A stretch of 7,524 nt of DNA from Clostridia bacterium (GCA_017519685.1 JAFWRV010000044.1:1-7524); one strand, 5' to 3'; shown: positions 1-6,934, numbered from the stretch's first letter. The notes: generated from the letters alone by a model not told the origin. A program made the numbers and translations.

Positions 1-190
1 CTATGCCGGACAGTTCGCTTTCGGGGCAGAACGGAACCGTTATTTCCCTTGTGAAAGAATCTCTTTCAAGTATGCCCTGATCAAGAAGAGAGTTGCCGGG
101 GTCAAATTCAAAATCCCACTGTCCGTTAAGGCAGAGCCAGTCCTTTCTCTCAAACTGGGGATTGGGAAATTCAGCGCGCGGAATATTCAT
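1..190 (-). CDS. Glycoside hydrolase family 2 enzyme, N-terminal part only
   Basis: This is the start of a gene that runs off the left edge; 63 codons are visible. The protein begins MNIPRAEFPNPQFERKDW and continues with LNGQWDFEFD and ITVPFCPESELSGI. This pattern (arrival at a W, then LNG-x-W-x-F-x-F-D, then a V-P-F-C-P-E-S strand) is typical of the N-terminal sugar-binding jelly-roll domain of GH2 enzymes such as beta-galactosidases and beta-glucuronidases. The catalytic barrel lies outside the window, so the sugar specificity cannot be read. No signal peptide is seen, so a cytoplasmic enzyme is likely. The ATG is supported by an AAAGGAGT ribosome binding site (197-204), 6 bases upstream and overlapping the stop codon of the isomerase gene. 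It is the fourth gene of the minus-strand operon and probably hydrolyses the glycan or glycoside whose released sugars the upstream genes process. Family assignment is fairly sure; substrate is unknown. Confidence 0.85.
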   Translation of the reverse strand, partial: MNIPRAEFPNPQFERKDWLCLNGQWDFEFDPGNSLLDQGILERDSFTREITVPFCPESELSGI

Positions 191-202
191 ATTCTTACTC
201 CT

Positions 203-820
203 TTACTTATCAAAATATTTATCTTCAATCATTGCCGCAAGACAGTGATAAACAGGAAGGGTAAGTTCCTGTATTTTATATGTTTCGTTTTCGGGAAGCC
301 GAATGCAGACAGTCGCGCGTTCGCTGCACGCGCTATCGGTTTTCCCGGTAACGGCAACGGAATTGATTCCTTTCGCGCTTGCCGCTTCTATCGCGTAAAC
401 AACATTTTTTGAGTTGCCTGAGGTTGAAAAAGCGAAGAGCAAATCATTTTCATCAGCCAGAGCATAAACCTGCTGAGCAAACACAAGTGACGGCTCGCAG
501 TCGTTTTCAAACGCTGTCATCAGCCCCGACTGGGTCGTCAGAGAAATCGCGGGAAGACCTTTCTGAAGTCCGCCGGATATGAAAGGGTCGGAAAATCTGT
601 TTTTTTCTTCCGCCGAAAGAGGTCTTTTTTTCATAAAGCCCTTCATAAGCTCTCCGACCAGATGGTCGCAGTCGGCGCTGCTTCCGCCGTTTCCGCAGCA
701 GAGAAGTTTGCCGGAATTATCATAGCATTTTTCTAGAAGATTATACGCTTTTTTTATATCCTCTCCGCATTCCGAAAGAGCGGGATAACGCTTTAAAAGA
801 TTTTCGAAATGATTATTCAA
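203..820 (-). CDS. SIS-domain sugar-phosphate isomerase, GmhA (phosphoheptose isomerase)-like
   Basis: This 205-residue protein is a single SIS (sugar isomerase) domain. The phosphate-binding motifs are CCGNGGSSAD (41-50) and FSTSGNS (131-137). Aligned by eye with E. coli GmhA, it keeps H53 and E57 (E. coli H61 and E65), and Q184 and H192 (Q172 and H180), the residues of the GmhA active site and metal site, so it is probably a working isomerase and not just a sugar-phosphate sensor. GmhA converts sedoheptulose 7-phosphate to D-glycero-manno-heptose 7-phosphate. No other heptose gene is present here, so the real substrate may be another keto/aldo sugar phosphate. An insertion around residues 60-90 makes it a little longer than E. 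coli GmhA (192 residues). The start codon is TTG (820-818): no ATG occurs before residue 59, and GGAGG lies 9 bases upstream. It overlaps the kinase gene by 8 bases. Cytoplasmic. Confidence 0.85.
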   Translation of the reverse strand: MNNHFENLLKRYPALSECGEDIKKAYNLLEKCYDNSGKLLCCGNGGSSADCDHLVGELMKGFMKKRPLSAEEKNRFSDPFISGGLQKGLPAISLTTQSGLMTAFENDCEPSLVFAQQVYALADENDLLFAFSTSGNSKNVVYAIEAASAKGINSVAVTGKTDSACSERATVCIRLPENETYKIQELTLPVYHCLAAMIEDKYFDK

Positions 821-1775
821 GACCTTCCGCCTCCGTGTATTCTTTTGCGATTCCTATCGCGGCAAAATCGCCGATTTCTTCTCCGAGAGCAGCCGGAACA
901 ATTTTACAGGCGGCCGCGTTGACATCGAGGGCTTCTTCTTTTATTGCTTTCATCATCTCATCCTTCATAAGATGAGACGACCTCTGATAAATACTGCCGA
1001 TAACAATCATTCCGGGATTAATCAAATCAATCAGAATTGAAAGTCCCCTGCCGAGCTGTCTGCCGCATTCTTTATAAACGGACTGAGCAAACTCATCGCC
1101 GTTATCCGCCGCCGCGGCGACAGATTTTGCGGAAAGGTTATCTGTATCGACTGCGGTTTCTCCGCTGTAATCTTTGAGCATCAGCCTCGTGAGATTGACA
1201 ATTCCGCCGCCCGAACAGTAACCCTCAAAGGAACCGGATTTGCCGTAGCCGACGGGGCCTGTCGGTGTCAGACGGATGTGCCCGGCTTCTCCCGCCGTTC
1301 CGCTTTCGCCGGAATAGGGTCTGCCGTTAAGTATAAGTCCCGCTCCCATACCGGTTCCGAAGGTCAGGAATATCAGATTGTTTATTCCCCTGCCCGCGCC
1401 GAACTGCCATTCCGCAATAGCGCAGGCGTCGGCATCATTTCTGACTTTGCATTTTATTCCGAGCCGACCGCTCACAATATCTGCCAGCGGAACATTGTCC
1501 CAATCCGGAAGATTGGGAGGGCGCATTATTATCCCTCTGTCACTGTCAAGAGGACCGCCGCAGCTTATTCCGCAGGCGTGAAAATCCTTGCTTTCAAGCC
1601 CGTTTCTTCTCATAAGCGTTTCGGCGGAGGAAACAAGCTCGTCGATTATCGCCCGGTAACCTCTTGAAACGCAGGTATCAAACCTGATTTTATCTTTTAT
1701 TTCAGCGGCGCTTTCATCGCTCAGAACAACCGCGCATTTTGTGCCGCCGATATCCATTCCGAGATAGTATTTCAT
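813..1775 (-). CDS. ROK-family sugar kinase (glucokinase-like), zinc-cysteine-less variant
   Basis: This 320-residue protein has the ROK layout: an N-terminal ATP phosphate motif MDIGGTK (7-13), the catalytic aspartate in RNDADACAIAE (D114 in 112-122), a second phosphate motif TFGTGMGAGL (138-147), and the GEAGHIRL segment (162-169). There is no helix-turn-helix domain before the kinase fold, so it is a kinase and not a NagC/XylR-type repressor. It would phosphorylate a hexose or related sugar with ATP in the cytoplasm. The oddity is the ROK zinc motif, usually C-x-C-G-x-x-G-C-x-E: here it reads VGYGKSGSFE (175-184), with all three cysteines replaced by V175, Y177 and S182, while H166 and E184 remain. 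The ATG overlaps the stop of the oxidoreductase gene (ATGA, 1775-1772), and only a weak GAGAGA-like site lies upstream, so translation is probably coupled. The exact sugar is unknown. Confidence 0.92.
   Translation of the reverse strand: MKYYLGMDIGGTKCAVVLSDESAAEIKDKIRFDTCVSRGYRAIIDELVSSAETLMRRNGLESKDFHACGISCGGPLDSDRGIIMRPPNLPDWDNVPLADIVSGRLGIKCKVRNDADACAIAEWQFGAGRGINNLIFLTFGTGMGAGLILNGRPYSGESGTAGEAGHIRLTPTGPVGYGKSGSFEGYCSGGGIVNLTRLMLKDYSGETAVDTDNLSAKSVAAAADNGDEFAQSVYKECGRQLGRGLSILIDLINPGMIVIGSIYQRSSHLMKDEMMKAIKEEALDVNAAACKIVPAALGEEIGDFAAIGIAKEYTEAEGLE
830..834 (-). promoter_or_regulatory. Ribosome binding site that decides the TTG start of the isomerase gene
   Basis: On the minus strand the sequence reads GGAGG, then nine bases, then TTG at 820-818. 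It lies inside the last codons of the ROK kinase gene. No ATG or GTG start in this frame could give an intact SIS domain, so this site fixes the start and indicates translational coupling between kinase and isomerase. Confidence 0.65.
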
Positions 1776-3640
1776 TTATTTCTCTCAAGATGTATTCTGT
1801 CGTTGAATTTTACTTTGTTTTCCCACAGTTTTCTGAGTCTCTCATAGTGCTCATCGGGTATGTCAACCTCGCCTTTGGAGTAACTCGGTATCTTTTCATA
1901 ACCGGTTTCCTTGGGGTCTGTGCATCTGGTATCATTTCTCCACTTGTCGCGTTCTTCCTTGTTTCTGAGATTGGGAATATCCATCGGCACTCCGCCCTCA
2001 AGGACACTGAGATAACCGAAATATCCGGGCAGGAACATATCCATCGCTTCGTAAACGTCTATAACATCGGCGTTGAGATTTCCTCTGACACGCTGAATCA
2101 GATTATACATAACATAGAAATCCGCTCCGTCGTGGTTCTCGACTCCGCTCTTTGAACTCAGATCGTCGCTTGTTGATATCTCGTGCGCTTCGCCTCTGTT
2201 TTCGCCGTCGTATCTGTCGAGATTTTCATAGAGGGTTCTTACTCCGTTGTGCGCGGTATCATCCTCCCTGGCGCTCTCAAGGCGTCCTCTGGAGCCGTAA
2301 ACGGAGAACCAGGTATTGCTCTTTGACGGACCCACGCCGTGAAGGCTCTTGACTACCGCTCCGCTTTCAAGCGTAATCAACTCAACTGCCATACCGCCTG
2401 CCCTTGCTCCCATACGCCACATTCTGTCATTGAACGGAAGCTCAAATCCGGTGACCTTAACCGGCCTCTGTCCGCTGATATGAATCAGCGGACCTGTTGA
2501 GTGAGTGCAGTAATAGAACGCGCTCATCAGGTTTCTCCAGTGATCCTTTTCACCTCTTGTTATCCAGTGCCAGATAGGCTCGCAGTTATGCATATACTCG
2601 CCTTCACCGTATTCAAATGTACCGAGACTGCCGTCAAGGAACATCTTTCTCATCTTCTTGGTGGAGGGCATAAAGCAGCAGTTTTCCCCGTAAGCATAAA
2701 TGAGACCGGTTTCCTCAACCGTTTCAATCAGTTCTACCGCTTCCTTCATATTCTGGCAGGGAAGAACCTCCGAAAGAACATGCTTGCCCTTCTTCATTGC
2801 CTTAATCGCGAACGGCGCGTGCTCATTGGCGTAGTTCGCAAGAACGACAACATCCATATCGTGCTCAAGGAATTTATCATAATCGGTATAGTACGATATA
2901 TTCTCCTCGCCGAACTGCTCTTTTTTCTCATTGAGCGCCGGCTCATAGAAATCGCAGATTGCGACAAGCTCGGCGTTATCGTTATTCGCGCAGTATTCCA
3001 TCATCGTGGTGCCTCTGCCTGCGCCGAGGACACCGAATTTCACTTTTTTATTGTCAAGTGATTTTCTGTATATTTTCTTATAGAAAGTACCGTCTTCATA
3101 GTACATATCTATACTGTCGATGTTTCTTTCCTCAAGCACCGCCTGCCAGCGGTCCTCCATACCGATGTCATATTCCACCGGCTTGAATCCGGCTTTGATA
3201 TAACCGGTTACCGCGGATTTACGCCATTCATCAGTAGTCAGATGAACGAATTTCACATCGCTCTTGCTCAGATGCTTGAGAGCAATCATATTCAGATATT
3301 TCGCGAGTCCCTTTCCCCTGAAGTCGGTGCGTATTGCTACCATATGAACGTCGCCCGTGTTACTCTCCTTCTGAACAAAGGCGGTAACGGAGCCGATATG
3401 CTCGCCGTGATAATCGAGGAAAAACATATCTCTTTCAGGATCGATATCCTCTCTCGATGCTATGTCGTTTCCGAACGCGATATATCCGTCATGGCCTTCG
3501 CCTATAAGACCGTTGCGGCAGATTTCCACCCAGGCGTCGCGGTCGGAAATATTCCTGTAATTTGAAACGGAATAACCCTCGGGAAGTTCAAATTCTTCAA
3601 TGGGCGTTCCGGGGAACCAATACATTTTAAGCTGTGACAT
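1772..3640 (-). CDS. Fusion protein: GNAT acetyltransferase domain plus Gfo/Idh/MocA oxidoreductase domain
   Basis: This 622-residue protein joins two enzyme domains. Residues about 20-190 form a GNAT acyltransferase fold, with the acetyl-CoA loop in VAIRTDFRGKGLAKYL (101-116) and a late YIKAGFKPVEY strand (147-157). Residues about 198-560 are a Gfo/Idh/MocA oxidoreductase: Rossmann dinucleotide loop GVLGAGRGTT (203-212), acidic residue after strand 2 in AICD (D230), and a C-terminal alpha/beta domain with THSTGPL (379-385) and RPVKVTGFELP (392-402). The usual E-K-P motif is changed to SEVLP (290-294), so the typical catalytic lysine is missing. An E-V-P type motif and a histidine before GPL are also known in GH109, the NAD-dependent glycosidases of this superfamily, so either a sugar/glycoside dehydrogenase or a GH109-like hydrolase is possible. 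It is first in the operon, with a good promoter and a GGAGGTG site (3652-3646) ahead of the ATG. No signal peptide; cytoplasmic. Domain calls are sure, the reaction is not. Confidence 0.9.
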   Translation of the reverse strand: MSQLKMYWFPGTPIEEFELPEGYSVSNYRNISDRDAWVEICRNGLIGEGHDGYIAFGNDIASREDIDPERDMFFLDYHGEHIGSVTAFVQKESNTGDVHMVAIRTDFRGKGLAKYLNMIALKHLSKSDVKFVHLTTDEWRKSAVTGYIKAGFKPVEYDIGMEDRWQAVLEERNIDSIDMYYEDGTFYKKIYRKSLDNKKVKFGVLGAGRGTTMMEYCANNDNAELVAICDFYEPALNEKKEQFGEENISYYTDYDKFLEHDMDVVVLANYANEHAPFAIKAMKKGKHVLSEVLPCQNMKEAVELIETVEETGLIYAYGENCCFMPSTKKMRKMFLDGSLGTFEYGEGEYMHNCEPIWHWITRGEKDHWRNLMSAFYYCTHSTGPLIHISGQRPVKVTGFELPFNDRMWRMGARAGGMAVELITLESGAVVKSLHGVGPSKSNTWFSVYGSRGRLESAREDDTAHNGVRTLYENLDRYDGENRGEAHEISTSDDLSSKSGVENHDGADFYVMYNLIQRVRGNLNADVIDVYEAMDMFLPGYFGYLSVLEGGVPMDIPNLRNKEERDKWRNDTRCTDPKETGYEKIPSYSKGEVDIPDEHYERLRKLWENKVKFNDRIHLERNK

Positions 3641-3645
3641 ATCTG

Positions 3646-3652
3646 CACCTCC
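3646..3652 (-). promoter_or_regulatory. Ribosome binding site of the acetyltransferase-oxidoreductase fusion gene
   Basis: The minus strand reads GGAGGTG five bases before the ATG at 3640. This near-perfect Shine-Dalgarno site supports this start, and with it the presence of the GNAT domain at the N-terminus, over a later start at the oxidoreductase domain. Confidence 0.75.
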
Positions 3653-3669
3653 AATTTACGGCTTTTGCC

Positions 3670-3685
3670 GATAATTTATATTATC
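3670..3685. promoter_or_regulatory. Inverted repeat over the minus-strand -10 box, possible operator
   Basis: The sequence GATAAT-TTAT-ATTATC is a perfect 6-bp inverted repeat with a 4-base centre. It covers the -10 box and the predicted start of the minus-strand promoter, where a repressor would block transcription. It is AT-rich, so chance is a real alternative. Confidence 0.4.
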
Positions 3686-3706
3686 ATACCGCAAGTTACT
3701 TTTCAA
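3678..3706 (-). promoter_or_regulatory. Predicted sigma-A promoter of the minus-strand glycan operon
   Basis: On the minus strand the -35 box TTGAAA (3706-3701) is followed by exactly 17 bases and the -10 box TAATAT (3683-3678), which is preceded by TGA, an extended -10 element. Transcription should start near 3671, giving a leader of about 30 bases. It is the only promoter seen for the four-gene operon. Confidence 0.7.
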
Positions 3707-3719
3707 TATCATTTATCTA

Positions 3720-3748
3720 TTGAATTTATATTTTATATTTGATAAAAT
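3720..3748 (+). promoter_or_regulatory. Predicted sigma-A promoter of the esterase-rhamnosidase operon
   Basis: The -35 box TTGAAT (3720-3725) is 17 bases from the -10 box TAAAAT (3743-3748), which has a TGA extended element just before it. The predicted start near 3755 leaves a short leader of about 12 bases containing the AAAGGGGG ribosome binding site (3754-3761). Confidence 0.65.
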
Positions 3749-3756
3749 GTATCAAA
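3738..3756. promoter_or_regulatory. Perfect 7-bp inverted repeat over the plus-strand -10 box, probable operator
   Basis: The 19-base sequence TTTGATA-AAATG-TATCAAA is a perfect 7-bp dyad with a 5-base centre. It covers the -10 box and the predicted transcription start of the esterase-rhamnosidase operon. Position and symmetry fit a repressor operator. Because it is so close to the promoter start, it is unlikely to act as an RNA hairpin. The regulator is not encoded in the window. Confidence 0.55.
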
Positions 3757-3766
3757 GGGGGTCAGT

Positions 3767-4537
3767 ATGAAAAAGAAGATATTGATTACAGCCGCCGTTA
3801 TGCTGATACTTGCGGTTGCGGGAGGAGGAATATTCACGGTGGTAAGCGGTTCACTTTCAAAGGGTAATCTTCCCCGATACCTTCCCGAAAAGATGCAGGT
3901 CAATGAAGACAGCCCCGTAAAAGGTAAAAAAGTGATTTTTCTCGGCTCATCGGTGACCGAAGGGTATTCCGCGCTGGGAAAATCGTTTGTCGATTTTCTT
4001 GAACGGCGTGACGGAATTACGGCGGTCAAAGAAGCCGTCTCGGGAACAACTCTTGCAGATACAGGCAAAAATTCCTATGTTTCCCGGCTTAAGAAGATAG
4101 AAAAGAGCGACGATGTTTTCTGCTTTATCTGTCAGCTTTCGACAAATGACGCGAACAAGGATATTCCCTTAGGCGGAGTATCTGACAGCAGAAACATAAA
4201 TGACTTTGACACCTCAACCGTTGCCGGAGCAATAGAATTCATAATTGCCTACGCAAAAGAAAACTTCAACTGCCCCGCGGCATTCTACACCGGCACGCGT
4301 TATGACAGTGAAAACTACGCGAAAATGGTTGACCTGCTCTATGAAATTCGGGCAAAATGGAACATTGACATAATCGACCTCTGGAACAGCGAAAAAATGA
4401 ACGCCGTAACAGATGAAGATTATGATCTGTTTATGGCAGACCCCGTTCATCCGACACTTGCGGGTTACGGCCTCTGGTGGCTGCCCGAATTTGAAAACTA
4501 TCTTTTTAATCTTTCCGAAAAGGAGAACAGCAGATGA
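3767..4537 (+). CDS. SGNH-family hydrolase (probable esterase/deacetylase), membrane-anchored or secreted
   Basis: The 256-residue protein starts with a charged MKKK and a hydrophobic segment (about 5-27), a signal peptide or membrane anchor, without a lipoprotein cysteine. The rest is an SGNH hydrolase: block I FLGSSVTEG (58-66) with nucleophile Ser62, block II Gly93 in VSGTT, block III Asn127 in LSTND, and block V DPVHPT with Asp225 and His228. All four family-naming residues are present. Members remove acetyl or other acyl groups from carbohydrates, lipids or peptides. Next to a rhamnosidase, a carbohydrate acyl esterase acting outside the cytoplasmic membrane is the likely role, but the acyl group and substrate cannot be read. 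The ATG has an AAAGGGGG site 5 bases upstream. It is the first gene of its operon and its stop overlaps the next start (ATGA at 4534). Confidence 0.85.
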   Translation: MKKKILITAAVMLILAVAGGGIFTVVSGSLSKGNLPRYLPEKMQVNEDSPVKGKKVIFLGSSVTEGYSALGKSFVDFLERRDGITAVKEAVSGTTLADTGKNSYVSRLKKIEKSDDVFCFICQLSTNDANKDIPLGGVSDSRNINDFDTSTVAGAIEFIIAYAKENFNCPAAFYTGTRYDSENYAKMVDLLYEIRAKWNIDIIDLWNSEKMNAVTDEDYDLFMADPVHPTLAGYGLWWLPEFENYLFNLSEKENSR

Positions 4538-6891
4538 ATTTTCCGACTTCATTCTATAAAGCGACAGAAGAATACAACACCTATGAAAAGCACGTCAACG
4601 CTCCCTACATACGCACGGAATATGACTTTCCGGATTTTGAAAAAGCATACATCACAATTTCCGGACTCGGATTCTATGACCTCTTTATAAACGGCGAAAA
4701 GATTACAAAGGGACTCCTTGCCCCCTATATATCCAACCCGGATGACATTGTGTATTTTGACAGATACGATATCTCCGCCCTTGTGAAACCGGGCAGAAAC
4801 TGCATCGGCATCATACTCGGAAACGGAATGAAAAACTGCCCCGGCGGAAGAGTCTGGGATTTTGATATTGCGAAATTCCGCGGCGCTCCGTGCTTCGCGG
4901 TGTCCCTTGACGTTACAGACAAAGACGGAAACGAAACCGGCGGCGACATCGGCGACACTTTCAAATGCTGTCCGTCCCCCATTATCTTTGACGACATCAG
5001 AAGCGGATGCTTTTTTGACGCCGGCCTTATTATTCCGGATTGGAATAAAGTAAACTTTGATGACAGCGGTTGGGCAAAGGTAATGAAAGCGGAAAATCCG
5101 CGCGGCGAATTCCGTCTGTGCGACACCGATCCGATAGTCATCAGAGAAGAAATCAAACCCGTAAGCATAAAAGAAACCGAGCTTGACATCAGAGTTCACA
5201 ACCGTGAAAATATGCGGCTTGAAACACAGTTTGATTTCAGCGAATTCGGCACAAAGGGAACAATGTTTGATTTCGGCATCAACACAACCGGTATATGCCG
5301 TCTGAAGATTCAGGGAAAACCCGGTCAGAAAATATATATTGTTTTCGGTGAGTTGATAAAACAAAACGGCTCCCCCGATATCGGAAATATCGCGTCATTC
5401 ACCCCCAACGGCTACTGCCAGGCAGTATATTATATCTGCAAGGGTGAAGGGACGGAGATTTTCGAGCCGTCATTCTGCTACTTCGGCTGCCGTTACGCCG
5501 TCGCTTTCGGCCTTGAAAGCGGGCAGATAAATGAAGACACCCTGACTCTGCTCGCGGCAAACTCCGACCTCAGAGAGAGGGGCTCATTCTCCTGCTCCGA
5601 TGAGGTTATGAACACGCTCGGAAAAATGGGCAGAACAAGCGACCTCGCGAATTTCTGGTATTTCCCGACAGACTGTCCCCACCGTGAAAAGAACGGCTGG
5701 ACAGGAGACGCCGCGGTTTCCGCGGAGCATGTTCTGCTGACACTTACTCCGGAAAAAAGCTACCGCGAGTGGCTGAGAAATATATGCAAAGCGCAGGCGG
5801 ACTCGGGCGCTCTGCCCGGAATAGTCCCGACAGGCGGCTGGGGCTTCCAGTGGGGCAACGGTCCCGCCTGGGACAATGTACTGACCGAGCTTTGCTGGCA
5901 GATATACCGTATGAGGGGCGATCTTGAACCCGCCCGTGAATGCGCGGACTCGATTTTACGCTATCTCAACTATATTTCAAAGCAGAGAAGACCTGACGGA
6001 CTGATAGCAATCGGTCTCGGTGACTGGCTTCAGCCGGGCAAGGGAGCCGGAGACCCCGTCTCTCCCCTCTATGTCACAGACAGTGTCATTTCCATGTACA
6101 TCTGCAAAAAGTCCTGCGATCTTTTTGAAGCGCTCGGCCTAGAATATCAGAAGGATTTCGCTCTGTCTCTCTATAACTCGTTCAGAAACGCAATCAGGAA
6201 AAATCTTATTGATTTCAGCACAATGACGGTCCGTTCACGCTGCCAGACATCCCAGGCAATCTGCATTTATTACGGTGTGTTTGACGACTGTGAAAAGAAA
6301 CAGGCAATCGATGTACTTGTAAAACTCGTTCACGAAAAAGACGATCACTTTGACTGCGGAATGATAGGAGTCCGCACGGTTTTCCACGTGCTCTCCGACG
6401 GCGGTTACGGTTCTCTCGCATATAAGATGATAGTCCGTGATGATTTCCCGTCATACGGAATGTTCTTAAGGTGGGGACTGACCTCTCTTTCGGAAAGCTT
6501 CCTTCCCGAAGAAGATTGGGATGCGCCGGACTCTCTCAATCATCATTTTATGGGAGATATAACAAGCTGGTTCATTCAGAAAGTTGCCGGAATAAGCGTT
6601 AATCCGAGATTCGTTTCTCCCGATGATTTCGATATCAGACCGGATTTCATAGAGCAGCTTTCATTCGCGAAGGCGCATTATGACGCTCCGTGCGGCAGAA
6701 TCAGCACCGAGTGGAAACGCGATGGCGATACCGTCACTCTCGTCATTGACGCTCCGGAAAAAGCGACCGGTTACATAGTTCTTCCCGCCGGATGGGTTTT
6801 CCGTTACGACGAAAACACCCACAACCGTCTGGACGGCTCTTCGGTTTATGAGCTCAAAAGCGGAGAATTCAAATGTGAAAAAAGAATTTGA
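4534..6891 (+). CDS. GH78 alpha-L-rhamnosidase, cytoplasmic
   Basis: The 785-residue enzyme belongs to glycoside hydrolase family 78, which removes terminal alpha-L-rhamnose from plant glycosides and polysaccharides by inversion. The N-terminal beta-sandwich region (about 30-200) includes GLGFYDLFINGEKI, followed by a second beta domain (about 230-335). The (alpha/alpha)6 catalytic barrel (about 346-690) carries the family signature DCPHREKNGWTGD (380-392). D380, E385 and D392 correspond to D567, E572 (general acid in one reading) and D579 of Bacillus RhaB. E654 in GLTSLSES fits the catalytic base (RhaB E841). A C-terminal beta-sandwich (about 695-785) ends the protein. No signal peptide is present, so it works inside on imported small glycosides. 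It is coupled to the esterase gene by a 4-base overlap and has its own AGGAG site (4521-4525), 8 bases before the ATG. Confidence 0.95.
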   Translation: MNFPTSFYKATEEYNTYEKHVNAPYIRTEYDFPDFEKAYITISGLGFYDLFINGEKITKGLLAPYISNPDDIVYFDRYDISALVKPGRNCIGIILGNGMKNCPGGRVWDFDIAKFRGAPCFAVSLDVTDKDGNETGGDIGDTFKCCPSPIIFDDIRSGCFFDAGLIIPDWNKVNFDDSGWAKVMKAENPRGEFRLCDTDPIVIREEIKPVSIKETELDIRVHNRENMRLETQFDFSEFGTKGTMFDFGINTTGICRLKIQGKPGQKIYIVFGELIKQNGSPDIGNIASFTPNGYCQAVYYICKGEGTEIFEPSFCYFGCRYAVAFGLESGQINEDTLTLLAANSDLRERGSFSCSDEVMNTLGKMGRTSDLANFWYFPTDCPHREKNGWTGDAAVSAEHVLLTLTPEKSYREWLRNICKAQADSGALPGIVPTGGWGFQWGNGPAWDNVLTELCWQIYRMRGDLEPARECADSILRYLNYISKQRRPDGLIAIGLGDWLQPGKGAGDPVSPLYVTDSVISMYICKKSCDLFEALGLEYQKDFALSLYNSFRNAIRKNLIDFSTMTVRSRCQTSQAICIYYGVFDDCEKKQAIDVLVKLVHEKDDHFDCGMIGVRTVFHVLSDGGYGSLAYKMIVRDDFPSYGMFLRWGLTSLSESFLPEEDWDAPDSLNHHFMGDITSWFIQKVAGISVNPRFVSPDDFDIRPDFIEQLSFAKAHYDAPCGRISTEWKRDGDTVTLVIDAPEKATGYIVLPAGWVFRYDENTHNRLDGSSVYELKSGEFKCEKRI

Positions 6892-6916
6892 CATTTAGCG
6901 TATTATAGTGTAAAAT
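6888..6916 (+). promoter_or_regulatory. Strong sigma-A promoter of the riboswitch-ATPase unit
   Basis: A perfect -35 box TTGACA (6888-6893) is 17 bases from a -10 box TAAAAT (6911-6916). The -35 box overlaps the stop codon of the rhamnosidase gene (6889-6891). Transcription should start near 6923, just ahead of the riboswitch. Confidence 0.8.
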
Positions 6917-6934
6917 AAATGTAATATGTACCTC

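Noticed and set aside
818..820. TTG start of the isomerase gene as a sign of a truncated or broken gene
   Set aside because: The SIS domain is complete from its first helix and all key residues are present; a good GGAGG site precedes the TTG, so an alternative start codon is the simple explanation.
2501..3061. Open frame of 186 codons on the plus strand, opposite the oxidoreductase
   Set aside because: Antisense shadow of a conserved Rossmann-fold gene; no domain and no supporting start signals.
3659..3670. Short hairpin CGGC-TTTT-GCCG in the leader of the minus-strand operon
   Set aside because: Only four base pairs and no T-run follows, so it is not a terminator. It could be part of an operator or leader structure, but evidence is too weak for a feature.
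4549..5364. Long open frame of 271 codons on the minus strand, opposite the rhamnosidase gene
   Set aside because: It lies fully antisense to a clear GH78 gene with conserved motifs, is cysteine- and phenylalanine-rich in a shadow-like way, and has no recognisable domain or ribosome binding site.
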